Both the position numbers and the translations under genes were made by a program. This document shows positions 1-8,194 of a DNA stretch of 64,000 nucleotides, piece after piece. The number at the start of each line of letters is the position of its first letter. The first letter of the stretch is position 1. The notes beneath the pieces were generated by a model, which saw nothing but the letters and a program-made list of their open reading frames with translations, was not told where the DNA came from and made no database searches. This stretch comes from an uncultured Porphyromonadaceae bacterium (GTDB lineage: Bacteria > Bacteroidota > Bacteroidia > Bacteroidales > UBA11471), in the NCBI GenBank assembly GCA_900547555.1, contig URHG01000003.1, positions 1 through 64,000 of the forward strand, given 5' to 3'.

Positions 1-55
1 AACCCGCGACCCTAACCTTGGCAAGGTTATGCTCTACCAACTGAGCTATTTTCGC
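1..55 (-). tRNA. tRNA-Gly(GCC), 3' part missing at window edge
   Basis: The sequence is identical to the three complete copies to its right, but the last 18 nt of the gene (TPsiC arm end and acceptor 3' strand) fall outside the window. The anticodon GCC lies at 20-22 on the minus strand. It is the distal gene of the leftward tRNA array. Confidence 0.9.
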
Positions 56-84
56 AAATCAATATGTCAAAGAATTTTCCTTAG

Positions 85-157
85 AGCGAAAAACGGGACT
101 CGAACCCGCGACCCTAACCTTGGCAAGGTTATGCTCTACCAACTGAGCTATTTTCGC
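85..157 (-). tRNA. tRNA-Gly(GCC)
   Basis: This is a 73-nt cloverleaf on the minus strand. The 7-bp acceptor stem GCGAAAA/TTTTCGC is followed by discriminator T (U73), as expected for glycine tRNA. The anticodon stem TAACC/GGTTA carries the loop TTGCCAA with anticodon GCC (122-124), and the T loop GGTTCGAGTCC is intact. No CCA is encoded. It reads glycine codons GGC/GGU. It is identical to its neighbours. Confidence 0.97.
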
Positions 158-186
158 AAATCAATATGTCAAAGAATTTTCCTTAG

Positions 187-259
187 AGCGAAAAACGGGA
201 CTCGAACCCGCGACCCTAACCTTGGCAAGGTTATGCTCTACCAACTGAGCTATTTTCGC
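187..259 (-). tRNA. tRNA-Gly(GCC)
   Basis: Identical copy of the 73-nt tRNA-Gly with anticodon GCC at 224-226, separated from both neighbours by the same 29-nt spacer. It is probably processed from one multi-tRNA transcript. Confidence 0.97.
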
Positions 260-288
260 AAATCAATATGTCAAAGAATTTTCCTTAG

Positions 289-361
289 AGCGAAAAACGG
301 GACTCGAACCCGCGACCCTAACCTTGGCAAGGTTATGCTCTACCAACTGAGCTATTTTCGC
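289..361 (-). tRNA. tRNA-Gly(GCC), promoter-proximal copy
   Basis: First gene of the leftward array, anticodon at 326-328. Its 5' end is about 11 nt downstream of the -7 box, so the tRNA 5' end lies very near the predicted transcription start. Confidence 0.97.
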
Positions 362-372
362 GTTTGCGGTTG

Positions 373-404
373 CAAATATACGGCTATTGTTTGATTTGTA
401 CAAA
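373..404 (-). promoter_or_regulatory. Bacteroidota-type promoter of the tRNA-Gly array
   Basis: On the minus strand a -33 TTTG (401-404) is separated by 20 bp from a -7 TATATTTG (373-380). This matches the Bacteroidota consensus TTTG-N19-21-TAnnTTTG exactly. The predicted start is at about 365-368, immediately before the first tRNA. Confidence 0.85.
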
Positions 405-457
405 TAGTTAGAGGCTTTTTTATTCAAAAAAATTCAAGTCTTTTGTAAATGAGAGAT

Positions 458-1057
458 TTATCGACGACCTATCATCGAGAAAAATTCTTCCCGTCTCGAC
501 AAATCTTCAAAGACCCCCGTATAAGAACTGGTCGTCGTCACCGCACCTTGCTTCTCCACACCCCGCATTTGCATGCACAGATGACGGGACTCGATTACAA
601 CAATAACGCCCAGTGCATCGAGCGACGCCTGCAAACTCTCGCAGATTTCGGCCGTAAGCCGCTCCTGCAACTGCAAACGACGTGCAAACGCATCGACCAG
701 ACGAGCCAATTTACTAAGGCCTGTTACACGGCCGTTAGGTATATACCCGATATGGGCTTTCCCGAAAAATGGTAATATATGATGCTCGCAAAACGAATAA
801 AACTCAATATCTTTCACGACGACCATTTGTCCCCGCGAACCGTACTCTTCTTCAAACAAAGCCGACTTGATAATCGTTTCGGGAGATTTCTTGTAGCCCG
901 ACGTAAGCGCCAACATGGCCTTAGCTGCCCGCACCGGGGTTTTCAGCAAACCCTCGCGGTCGGGATTTTCTCCCAAAATTTCAAGTATGGCTCTATAATG
1001 TCCGGCCAACAGCTCTACCCGTTGGTCGTCCGAAAGATTCTGTATATTGTCAGACAT
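458..1057 (-). CDS. folE: GTP cyclohydrolase I
   Basis: Converts GTP to 7,8-dihydroneopterin triphosphate, the first step of tetrahydrofolate (and pterin) synthesis; cytosolic homodecamer. The protein has 199 residues, normal for FolE. The zinc-binding motif C-E-H-H is at residues 90-93, and the third ligand Cys161 lies in S-R-H-L-C-M-Q-M-R-G. The active-site segment GRVTGLSKLARLVD (109-122) is intact. The start codon lies 3 bp after the stop of the SPOR gene, so it is the last gene of the leftward operon that begins at 4271. Confidence 0.97.
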   Translation of the reverse strand: MSDNIQNLSDDQRVELLAGHYRAILEILGENPDREGLLKTPVRAAKAMLALTSGYKKSPETIIKSALFEEEYGSRGQMVVVKDIEFYSFCEHHILPFFGKAHIGYIPNGRVTGLSKLARLVDAFARRLQLQERLTAEICESLQASLDALGVIVVIESRHLCMQMRGVEKQGAVTTTSSYTGVFEDLSRREEFFSMIGRR

Positions 1058-1060
1058 GAC

Positions 1061-1546
1061 CTATTCTTTATACAACGGCAATACGATCTCGTCCTTGACG
1101 ATACGCATCTCGACCGAATATTTTGGAAATTTTTTCTTCAAGATTTGCATCTGCGCATTGGCGTCTTCATAAGTGCGGTAATCGCCCACACGCAGACGCC
1201 AAAACGGAGAGAGATAAGTTACATAAATAGGTATCTCGGGCATATCTCCGGCAACAACGTCCGAACGTAATTCGGCTTCTTCCCGAGAATTGCGTTTATT
1301 ATCGGAGAAAAGTTGTATCCGATATCCTTGCGTAGCGATATTTCCCTCTTTATCGATTTTCAGCGCACCGCTGTTACGGGAAAGACGCATATCAAGTACT
1401 GAATCCTGATGCAGTACCACCCGAGAGCCGTTCATCGAACGGTTCAACGATTGCACAATCGTCGTATCTGCACTATAAGACTGGGCCGACACCGAGACGG
1501 CACAACTCAAAACGAGAGAAAAAAGAAGAAGCGTTTTTTTCAACAT
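1061..1546 (-). CDS. Exported SPOR-domain protein
   Basis: A 161-residue protein with a clear N-terminal signal peptide (hydrophobic 5-20, cleavage near SVSA-Q). The C-terminal half (about residues 72-155) fits a SPOR domain: a YRIQLFS strand, FWRLRVGDY, and the repeating DANAQMQILKKKFP helix. SPOR domains bind denuded peptidoglycan glycans, often at division sites; here a periplasmic or outer-membrane-associated role is inferred. The middle (residues 22-70) is not recognisable. It sits between tpiA and folE in a housekeeping operon, a synteny common in Bacteroidales. Confidence 0.85.
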   Translation of the reverse strand: MLKKTLLLFSLVLSCAVSVSAQSYSADTTIVQSLNRSMNGSRVVLHQDSVLDMRLSRNSGALKIDKEGNIATQGYRIQLFSDNKRNSREEAELRSDVVAGDMPEIPIYVTYLSPFWRLRVGDYRTYEDANAQMQILKKKFPKYSVEMRIVKDEIVLPLYKE

Positions 1547-1621
1547 AAGGGTAACGGTGATAAAAGAGGGAAATCGGACGATTTTGTAACCGTCCGATTC
1601 TCTCCGGATTATTTATACGAC

Positions 1622-2377
1622 TTAAAATGCTTCGATAATGCCCATGAACGAATCTACTTCGAGCGCGGCACCACCTATCAAACCACCGTCTACATCGGGA
1701 TTTGCAAACAGTTCTTTGGCATTAGAAGGTTTGCAGCTTCCGCCATAGAGTATGGAGCAATTTTCGGCTACTTCTTTGCCGTATTTGTCGGCAAGGGTTT
1801 TACGGATAAAGGCGTGCATTTCCTGAGCTTGGGCAGCCGTAGCGGTCTTGCCGGTACCGATAGCCCATACGGGTTCGTAAGCAAGAATGATTTTTCCGAA
1901 ATCTTCGGCCGATAAATTGAACAGAGATTCTTCGATTTGTGCTTTTACGACATCGAAATGTTTACCGGCTTCACGTTCTTCGAGAACTTCGCCGATACAG
2001 AATATCGGGGTGAGATTATTTGCCAAAGCCAAGAGAACTTTTTCTTTGAGAATCTCGGGTGTTTCGTGATAATAAGCGCGACGCTCGGAATGGCCCAAAA
2101 TCACATATTCCGCACCGGTAGACGCAACCATAGCGGCCGAAACCTCTCCGGTATAGGCACCCGAAGCCTTGTCGGCACAGTTTTCGGCTGCAACACCGAT
2201 TTTTTTCGTATCGATAGCCTGAGCCACCGATGCAAGATGTATGAACGGTGTACCGATAATCACATCGCAATTTACTTTTTTACCAGCCAATGCGGCTTCA
2301 ATACCTTTTGCCAATGTCAAACCTTCTTGCAGGGTCTTATTCATTTTCCAGTTCCCTGCCACAATGTTTTTTCTCAT
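1622..2377 (-). CDS. tpiA: Triosephosphate isomerase
   Basis: Interconverts dihydroxyacetone phosphate and glyceraldehyde 3-phosphate in glycolysis. The 251-residue TIM barrel shows the standard active site: Lys11 in GNWKMNK, His96 in ILGHSERR, Glu168 in AYEPVWAIGTG, and the phosphate-binding loop near the C-terminus (YGGS, LIGGAAL). It is 15 bp downstream of the BT_3928-type membrane protein gene in the same leftward operon. Confidence 0.98.
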   Translation of the reverse strand: MRKNIVAGNWKMNKTLQEGLTLAKGIEAALAGKKVNCDVIIGTPFIHLASVAQAIDTKKIGVAAENCADKASGAYTGEVSAAMVASTGAEYVILGHSERRAYYHETPEILKEKVLLALANNLTPIFCIGEVLEEREAGKHFDVVKAQIEESLFNLSAEDFGKIILAYEPVWAIGTGKTATAAQAQEMHAFIRKTLADKYGKEVAENCSILYGGSCKPSNAKELFANPDVDGGLIGGAALEVDSFMGIIEAF

Positions 2378-2392
2378 AATGATTCTAAGTTA

Positions 2393-3739
2393 TTATAATT
2401 GGTTCTCTTCGTTATTTTTACGGTTTTTCTCCATGACGGCTTCTCTTATTTTCCGCAACCGTGCGACACGACGTACCCGCGCTTGCACGACATAGGCTTC
2501 GACAGTCTTCGAGGTAAGCAACAACAGCAACATCGGTACGAAAAATACCACCAATACCGTCAACAGCGGACGCCGGAACGTGTACGGCCTGAGCTGACCG
2601 AAAGGCAACTCGTCGAGCGGAGCATTCAACTCGGCTTCTTCGGGCAAATGTACCGGACGCACTTTCTGCACGATAACTCCCTCGTGCAACAAAACGATAC
2701 CGGGATTTCCCCGCACAATCGTCTGTATGGTCGATGCGTCCATCGAATAAAAGGGATAATCGGCTCCCGTATTGTCCTGCCATTCGGCGATCTCCTCGGG
2801 TGAGGAAGCCGTAAGGCAATAGAGGTTATACCCGTATTCCTGCGTATAATCGTAAAGCTCGTCGATCTTATCGATGACGCTGCTTTCGGCCGCACTAAGA
2901 GAGGGGGATAGAATCAAGAACGTATAATTCGGGTCGGAAAGTATCGTCTCGGTAATATCATCTTCGCCGTCGTAAACCACAAAATTCTGAATACTGTGTA
3001 CCGACGGTGCAGGAGCATCTACACGCTCGACAAAATGCCAAGCCGTATCCGACGGAAGTTCGTCTACGGTAAACTCAGCGCGAACATCCCCCTTCCGGTA
3101 AACATATCGCGGCTCGTCGAATGCTTCGAGCGAAATGGCCTGTTCTATATTCGTACCCAATTTATACGGGCGGAAATCGAATACCGGCTGGAAATAATAA
3201 GCATACAGCGACATTCCTACGGCAAAAAGCACGACAAAATACACCGTCAACGACTGAATTTCTTTATGGTATACTCCCCTGAGACGATGATTGCAGCGTA
3301 GGAGGAAAACCGACAACAACAGTAAAACGACATTTTTGGAGAACGACTGCCAATGGGTAAGGTACACGGCTTCGCCGAAACAACCGCAATCGCTGATCGG
3401 GTCGGCAAGCGCCAAATACAACGTAAGAGGCGTCATGACAAGCATCGTGAGAAAAAGCAAGACCGACGTTACCCGCCGGTAAGAGCCGAAAAGCGTATTT
3501 ACCCCCAACACCAATTCATACACGCCTACGCATATAGCCAGAAAAAGAGATATGGGCATTATGTATTCGAGCTCGAATGCCGACAAATACTCCCGTATCT
3601 TCAACGACGTACCCACAGGATCGACCGACTTGACAAATCCTGAAAAGACAAATGTCGCACCGACAACCAACCGTGCCAATACGACAAGCGTCGGCTGTAT
3701 GTTCCGCAGCCACAAGGTACGTGCCGATCTATTCACCAT
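2393..3739 (-). CDS. BT_3928-type DoxX-like membrane protein
   Basis: A 448-residue integral membrane protein. The N-terminal part (about 15-165) has four predicted transmembrane helices with the DoxX/MauE-like pattern (LARLVVGATFVFSGFVKSVD at the first helix). A fifth hydrophobic segment follows near 170-185, then an extracytoplasmic region of about 190 residues with a thioredoxin-like flavour but no CxxC. A last helix lies near 395-415 and the tail is strongly basic. The architecture matches the conserved Bacteroidales family found next to tpiA (BT_3928 in B. thetaiotaomicron). Function is not established; DoxX/MauE relatives suggest redox or quinone-linked membrane chemistry, which is inference. 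It overlaps the DUF1599 gene by 11 bp, implying coupled translation. Confidence 0.85.
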   Translation of the reverse strand: MVNRSARTLWLRNIQPTLVVLARLVVGATFVFSGFVKSVDPVGTSLKIREYLSAFELEYIMPISLFLAICVGVYELVLGVNTLFGSYRRVTSVLLFLTMLVMTPLTLYLALADPISDCGCFGEAVYLTHWQSFSKNVVLLLLSVFLLRCNHRLRGVYHKEIQSLTVYFVVLFAVGMSLYAYYFQPVFDFRPYKLGTNIEQAISLEAFDEPRYVYRKGDVRAEFTVDELPSDTAWHFVERVDAPAPSVHSIQNFVVYDGEDDITETILSDPNYTFLILSPSLSAAESSVIDKIDELYDYTQEYGYNLYCLTASSPEEIAEWQDNTGADYPFYSMDASTIQTIVRGNPGIVLLHEGVIVQKVRPVHLPEEAELNAPLDELPFGQLRPYTFRRPLLTVLVVFFVPMLLLLLTSKTVEAYVVQARVRRVARLRKIREAVMEKNRKNNEENQL

Positions 3740-4271
3740 ATTCGATCTTTATCAATCCGAAAAGAGAATAATTTATCATATCCATATAATTGGCATCTAC
3801 GCCTTCCGAAACTTGCGTAACACCCTCATGATTCTCGATCTGTTTGGTTCGGCATATTTTCATGAGAATCAAATCGGTATATGACGAGGGGCGCATACCC
3901 CGCCACGCTTCGTCATAATCGTGATTCTTGGCATACATGAGATTCTTGGTTACCGTCATATATTTGTCGTACAGTTCGAGGGCTTTTTCATTGGTTATAT
4001 CTACACGGTCGGCATATCCCAGCTCGAGCTGGATAAGAGCTATGATACCGTAATTGACGATGCCGATGATTTCGGAACGTATCCCCTCATCGATCATCGA
4101 CGAGCCTTTTTCCTCGATACTCCGTATGCGTTTAGCTTTGATATATATCTGGTCGGTCAGCGACGAAGGACGCATGATACGCCATGACGCACCGTAATCT
4201 TCGAGTTTGCGGGAAAAGAGATCCCGACAGATGGAAATAACTTTCTCAAATTGTGCGACAGTATCGGACAT
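3729..4271 (-). CDS. DUF1599 protein with two internal repeats
   Basis: A 180-residue soluble protein from ATG 4271. A longer frame from TTG 4295 is rejected because the -7 box at 4293-4300 places the transcription start downstream of it. The protein is an internal duplication. Residues about 24-85 carry DYGASWRIMRPSSLTD, and about 105-165 carry DYDEAWRGMRPSSYTD; each is followed by a K-R-x-x-x-I-E-x-x-E segment and an acidic helix ending in QLELG or KIEYG. This corresponds to the DUF1599 family, predicted to be nucleotide-modification related. No direct function is known. It is first in the operon DUF1599, BT_3928-like, tpiA, SPOR, folE. Confidence 0.85.
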   Translation of the reverse strand: MSDTVAQFEKVISICRDLFSRKLEDYGASWRIMRPSSLTDQIYIKAKRIRSIEEKGSSMIDEGIRSEIIGIVNYGIIALIQLELGYADRVDITNEKALELYDKYMTVTKNLMYAKNHDYDEAWRGMRPSSYTDLILMKICRTKQIENHEGVTQVSEGVDANYMDMINYSLFGLIKIEYGE

Positions 4272-4292
4272 AAGCGTTGCTTTTTTCTCCCG

Positions 4293-4324
4293 CAAAGGTA
4301 AACATAATAAGTGAAACAGTGAAA
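4293..4324 (-). promoter_or_regulatory. Promoter of the DUF1599-tpiA-folE operon
   Basis: On the minus strand the -7 box TACCTTTG (4293-4300) lies 20 bp from TTTC (4321-4324, one mismatch to the -33 TTTG). The start would be near 4286, about 15 nt before ATG 4271. Confidence 0.65.
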
Positions 4325-4344
4325 TTTAAGAGGGCTTTGATTTT

Positions 4345-5616
4345 TCACAGGTTCCCACGCTTCTCGATTTCGTCCCGGTAAAGAGCGATATAGCGGCCGG
4401 CCACAACATCGGGAGCATAAGCCGAAAGTACTTTTTTACGGGCTTCGTGCGAAAAAGCCCGGTAATCGATGCCATATAACAAAGTATAAATACCGTGTGC
4501 AAAGTCCTGCGCCGACCTATATCGTGCCACATAACCATCGATATCATGGTCGATCATTTCGGGTATTCCTCCCGTATCGAACCCTACGCAAGGAATACCG
4601 CAAGCCATCGCCTCCATGATCGTATTGGGCAGATTATCTTCGAGCGAGGGTATGACAAAAACGTCGGCCGCATTGTATATACCTACCATGCGGGTTTCGT
4701 CTTCGACATATCCGGTAGAGTAAACGGCAAGCGGCAAGCGGTCTTCGAGTTCTTGTGAGCATTTGCCCATTACCACGACCGCCAATTTTTCGGTTATATC
4801 GGGGTATTTTTCGAGGAGAATCCGGCAGGCTTCCACCAGATAATCGAAACCTTTCCGTTCATCGGATATTTTCACAGAGCCGAAAAGCAGCAGTTTTTTA
4901 TCCAGCGGCAAACAGCATCTCCGACGGGCCTCCACCTTATCACCCGGCTTGAAAAACTCCACATCGATAGGATTGGGAATGCTGGTTACATGCTGCCCGG
5001 CACAAAGGGCGCTGCCGCAGGCCTCTGTACCCAACCAACGACTGCACGAGACGAACGTTATATGCCGACCGCGATAAAGTTTTTCTTTCCGAAGGAAAAT
5101 CTTTCGGGACAAATCGCGACTACTCCCTCCCCCCCAAAGATAAGGACAGTCGTGGCAAATGCTGTGAAAATGTATGCAACGAGACGGATAATGGCAAATA
5201 CCCGTACACGGCCACAAATCATGCAACGTCCAGACAACCGGCTTTCCCGAATCGAGTATCTTCCGAATATCCCGAAGCGAAAGCATGCCCTGATTTACCC
5301 AATGCAAATGTATCACATCGGCTTGCTTAAACTCGGGCGTACCTGTAATATCTACTCCCGCATTGGCTATATCGACGGCAAAAAGGTGCTGTTTGCTAAA
5401 ATGATTCGCTGCCCACACGACTATGCGTTCCCACAAAAAACGCCACCGCATGAGAAAACGGTTTCCTACGGCTACGACATCGGGATTACCGGAGCTCTTA
5501 TCCCGAACCAACATCTTTACTTCGACTCCGTTTTTTTGAAGAGCAGCCATCAACCGGCCGGCGGCAACAGCCGCCCCTCCGGTGCGTTCCGATGTATTGA
5601 CAAGCAGTACCCTCAT
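4345..5616 (-). CDS. Family 4 glycosyltransferase (GT-B fold)
   Basis: A 423-residue protein with the retaining GT4 layout. The N-terminal Rossmann half begins MRVLLVNTSERTGGAAVAAG. The C-terminal Glycos_transf_1 half has a KISDERKGFDYLVEA segment and the donor-site pair of glutamates in PSLEDNLPNTIMEAMACGIP. A Cys/His-rich stretch (CTGICHYPSRC...HSICHDC, about residues 120-145) is common in Wcf-type GT4 proteins of capsule loci. The start is ATG 5616; a TTG frame beginning at 5640 overlaps the -7 box. The acceptor and donor sugars cannot be read from sequence. It flanks and diverges from wecC, so a role in the same surface glycan is likely. Confidence 0.85.
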   Translation of the reverse strand: MRVLLVNTSERTGGAAVAAGRLMAALQKNGVEVKMLVRDKSSGNPDVVAVGNRFLMRWRFLWERIVVWAANHFSKQHLFAVDIANAGVDITGTPEFKQADVIHLHWVNQGMLSLRDIRKILDSGKPVVWTLHDLWPCTGICHYPSRCIHFHSICHDCPYLWGGGSSRDLSRKIFLRKEKLYRGRHITFVSCSRWLGTEACGSALCAGQHVTSIPNPIDVEFFKPGDKVEARRRCCLPLDKKLLLFGSVKISDERKGFDYLVEACRILLEKYPDITEKLAVVVMGKCSQELEDRLPLAVYSTGYVEDETRMVGIYNAADVFVIPSLEDNLPNTIMEAMACGIPCVGFDTGGIPEMIDHDIDGYVARYRSAQDFAHGIYTLLYGIDYRAFSHEARKKVLSAYAPDVVAGRYIALYRDEIEKRGNL

Positions 5617-5637
5617 TTTTCCTGTAATTTTATACGG

Positions 5638-5645
5638 CAAAAATA
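5638..5645 (-). promoter_or_regulatory. -7 box for the GT4 gene
   Basis: TATTTTTG on the minus strand fits TAnnTTTG and lies 22 nt before ATG 5616. No good -33 TTTG is seen at the usual distance. Confidence 0.45.
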
Positions 5646-5688
5646 CCTTTTTTCCACATGAAAAAGTTCCAAAATCATATTTTATTTG

Positions 5689-5696
5689 TAATTTTG
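5689..5696 (+). promoter_or_regulatory. -7 box for wecC-wecB
   Basis: TAATTTTG fits TAnnTTTG. No clear -33 TTTG lies 19-21 bp upstream. Transcription would start near 5703, giving a leader of about 90 nt before the wecC ATG. Confidence 0.5.
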
Positions 5697-5720
5697 CACC
5701 ATTTTATTGGACGGCGCTAT

Positions 5721-5740
5721 GTGCGAAGACCCATTCGCAC
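5721..5740 (+). other. Hairpin in the wecC leader
   Basis: GTGCGAA and TTCGCAC form a perfect 7-bp stem around the loop GACCCA inside the predicted wecC leader. There is no U tract, so it is not a simple terminator. A regulatory role is possible but unsupported. Confidence 0.35.
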
Positions 5741-5792
5741 CGATAAAGTATTCCGCCACGCACACAAAACACGAAGACATTAGCATTCAAAA

Positions 5793-6995
5793 ATGAAGAA
5801 AGTCATTTTCTTAGGATTAGGATATATCGGTTTACCCACAGCCGCCATAGCCGCCCATCACGGATATGAAGTGGTAGGCGTCGATGTGAATCCATCGGTG
5901 GTCGAAACGATCAATCGAGGAGAAATACATATCGTAGAACCCGACTTGGACAAAGTTGTCAAGGAATCGGTACAAAACGGCCATTTACGTGCCGTATCCA
6001 AACCCGAAACAGCCGACGCATTCTTCATTGTCGTTCCCACACCTTTCAAACAAAACCACCGTGCCGATACCACATACGTCGAGTCGGCGACTCGCTCGGT
6101 TATCCCATTTCTGAAAGAGGGAGACCTCTTCGTTATAGAATCGACCTCTCCTGTCTTCACGACTGAACGCATGGCCGAACTGATATATCGCCAACGCCCC
6201 GAGCTGCGAGACAAAATATTCATAGCTTACTGTCCCGAGAGGGTATTGCCGGGCAACACCCTCTACGAGCTGGTACACAATGACCGGGTCATAGGCGGTA
6301 TCAATCCCGAATCGACGGAAAAAGCCATAGAGTTTTATTCGACATTCGTACAAGGCACACTCCATCGCACCAACGCCCGGACAGCCGAAATGTGCAAACT
6401 CACCGAAAATTCGTCCCGCGATTCTCAAATAGCTTTTGCCAATGAGTTGTCGATGATCTGCGACAAAGCAAAAATCAACGTATGGGAATTGATAGAACTT
6501 GCCAACAAGCACCCGAGAGTCAACATACTGCAACCGGGCTGCGGCGTAGGCGGTCATTGCATCGCGGTAGATCCGTGGTTTATCGTATCGGACTATCCCG
6601 AACAGGCACAACTCATCAAACGTGCCCGTGAAACCAACGACTATAAAGCCGACTGGTGCGCCAATAAAGTATTGGAAACATGCCGTAATTTCGTAGAAAA
6701 GAACGGACGCGAACCGATCGTTGCTTGTATGGGCCTTGCATTCAAACCGAACATCGACGACCTACGCGAATCGCCGGCCAAATACATCGCCTCCCGGATA
6801 ATCTCCGAAGCCCGCGCCGATGTACTGATCGTCGAGCCCAATATCTCGACACACCCCAGTTTCAACCTGACCGACAGTAAAGAGGCTTATGCAAAAGCCG
6901 ACATCATCGTATGGCTCGTGCGCCATACCCCCTTTTTGGAATTACCCAAAGACGACAAAAAAACAGAATTAGATTTTTGCGGCGTACGTAAATAA
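5793..6995 (+). CDS. wecC: UDP-N-acetyl-D-mannosamine dehydrogenase
   Basis: Oxidises UDP-ManNAc to UDP-ManNAcA with two NAD+ turns, supplying an acidic sugar for surface polysaccharide. The 400-residue protein has the UDP-sugar dehydrogenase architecture: N-terminal Rossmann domain (GLGYIGLPTAA, residues 8-18), central dimerisation helices, and the catalytic cysteine Cys256 in GCGVGGHCIAVDP. The C-terminal UDP-binding domain has GLAFKPNIDDLRESPA. It is followed after 34 bp by wecB, whose product makes its substrate. Confidence 0.93.
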   Translation: MKKVIFLGLGYIGLPTAAIAAHHGYEVVGVDVNPSVVETINRGEIHIVEPDLDKVVKESVQNGHLRAVSKPETADAFFIVVPTPFKQNHRADTTYVESATRSVIPFLKEGDLFVIESTSPVFTTERMAELIYRQRPELRDKIFIAYCPERVLPGNTLYELVHNDRVIGGINPESTEKAIEFYSTFVQGTLHRTNARTAEMCKLTENSSRDSQIAFANELSMICDKAKINVWELIELANKHPRVNILQPGCGVGGHCIAVDPWFIVSDYPEQAQLIKRARETNDYKADWCANKVLETCRNFVEKNGREPIVACMGLAFKPNIDDLRESPAKYIASRIISEARADVLIVEPNISTHPSFNLTDSKEAYAKADIIVWLVRHTPFLELPKDDKKTELDFCGVRK

Positions 6996-7029
6996 CAGAA
7001 CATTTACCCGCAAAGAGAACAAATATGCC

Positions 7030-8157
7030 ATGAAAAAAGTATTGCTTGTATTCGGAACCCGCCCCGAAGCCATAAAAATGGCCCCACTGGTAAAAGCCTT
7101 TCAAAAAGACTCGGAACATTTCGAGACAAGGGTATGCGTTACCGCACAACACCGCCAAATGCTGGATCAGGTATTGGAGGTATTCGACATCGTACCCGAA
7201 TACGACTTAAACATCATGGCTCCCAATCAGGACTTGTACGACATCACCTCCCGGGTTCTGCTGGGATTACGCGACGTACTCAAAGATTTCCACCCCGACG
7301 TCGTGCTGGTACACGGCGACACGACGACTTCTACAGCGGCGGCTCTTGCAGCCTTTTACCAACAGATTCCCGTAGGACACGTCGAAGCCGGTCTGCGCAC
7401 CTACAATATGCTTTCGCCCTGGCCCGAGGAAATGAATCGCCAAGTTACCGACCGAATCTGCACGTATTACTTCGCTCCGACCGAGAAATCGCGTCAGAAC
7501 TTGTTGAAGGAAAATATATCCGACGAAAAAATCTTCGTTACCGGAAATACCGTCATCGACGCTCTATTGATGGCAACAAGCATTTTCGACAGAAAGCCTC
7601 ATATAAAAGAGGCTACGGAAAAAGAGCTTCAAGCAAAAGGCTACACGATCGGCACACGTCCTTATATTTTGGTTACGGGACACCGTCGCGAAAATTTCGG
7701 AGAGGGCTTTTTGCATATTTGCAAAGCCATTCGGCAAATAGCCTCGGAACACCCCGACATGGATATCGTCTATCCGGTACACCTGAACCCGAATGTGCAA
7801 AAGCCTGTTTACGAATTGCTTTCGAACACACCCAATATATATCTTATCTCACCTCTCGATTATCTGCCTTTTGTCTATGCCATGCAGCACTCTACCTTAT
7901 TGTTGACCGACAGCGGTGGTGTACAGGAAGAAGCACCCTCACTGGGAAAACCGGTTTTGGTCATGCGAGACACGACCGAACGACCTGAGGCAGTAGAGGC
8001 AGGAACCGTAAAATTGGTAGGTACGAACACTTCGACCATTGTGGACAACGTTACCCTCCTGCTGCAAAACAAGGACATTTACCGACAAATGTCCGAAAGT
8101 TACAATCCTTACGGAGACGGACACGCTTGCGAAAGGATTTTAAGTGCGTTGAGATAA
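7030..8157 (+). CDS. wecB: UDP-N-acetylglucosamine 2-epimerase (non-hydrolysing)
   Basis: Interconverts UDP-GlcNAc and UDP-ManNAc in the cytosol. The 375-residue GT-B-like protein has the expected motifs: FGTRPEAIKMAPL at residues 8-20, Asp98 in HGDTTT, Glu119 in GHVEAGLRT, Glu134 in PWPEEMNRQ, His218 in TGHRRENFG, and the UDP-binding segment TDSGGVQEEAPSLGKPVL. It forms a two-gene unit with wecC for UDP-ManNAcA, converging on the licD gene with only 37 bp between. Confidence 0.95.
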   Translation: MKKVLLVFGTRPEAIKMAPLVKAFQKDSEHFETRVCVTAQHRQMLDQVLEVFDIVPEYDLNIMAPNQDLYDITSRVLLGLRDVLKDFHPDVVLVHGDTTTSTAAALAAFYQQIPVGHVEAGLRTYNMLSPWPEEMNRQVTDRICTYYFAPTEKSRQNLLKENISDEKIFVTGNTVIDALLMATSIFDRKPHIKEATEKELQAKGYTIGTRPYILVTGHRRENFGEGFLHICKAIRQIASEHPDMDIVYPVHLNPNVQKPVYELLSNTPNIYLISPLDYLPFVYAMQHSTLLLTDSGGVQEEAPSLGKPVLVMRDTTERPEAVEAGTVKLVGTNTSTIVDNVTLLLQNKDIYRQMSESYNPYGDGHACERILSALR

Positions 8158-8194
8158 GAATAAGTCCCCCACTCTTCCTTATTACATACATTTT

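Larger units (their letters stand above)
1..361 (-). repeat. Tandem array of tRNA-Gly units, 102-bp period
   Basis: Three and a half perfect copies of a 102-bp unit (73-nt tRNA plus a 29-nt spacer) lie head to tail. The three spacers are identical as well as the tRNAs, which points to recent duplication or continuing homogenisation by recombination. The window starts inside the leftmost copy, so more copies may lie outside. Open frames across this array are antisense artefacts and are not genes. Confidence 0.95.

Noticed and set aside
29..394. Open frame of 121 codons made of repeated 34-residue units
   Set aside because: It is antisense to the tandem tRNA-Gly genes; the repeat reflects the tRNA array.
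5703..5792. Riboswitch or UpxY-type antitermination leader before wecC
   Set aside because: Only one 7-bp hairpin without a U tract is seen; no known riboswitch core or upxY gene is present.
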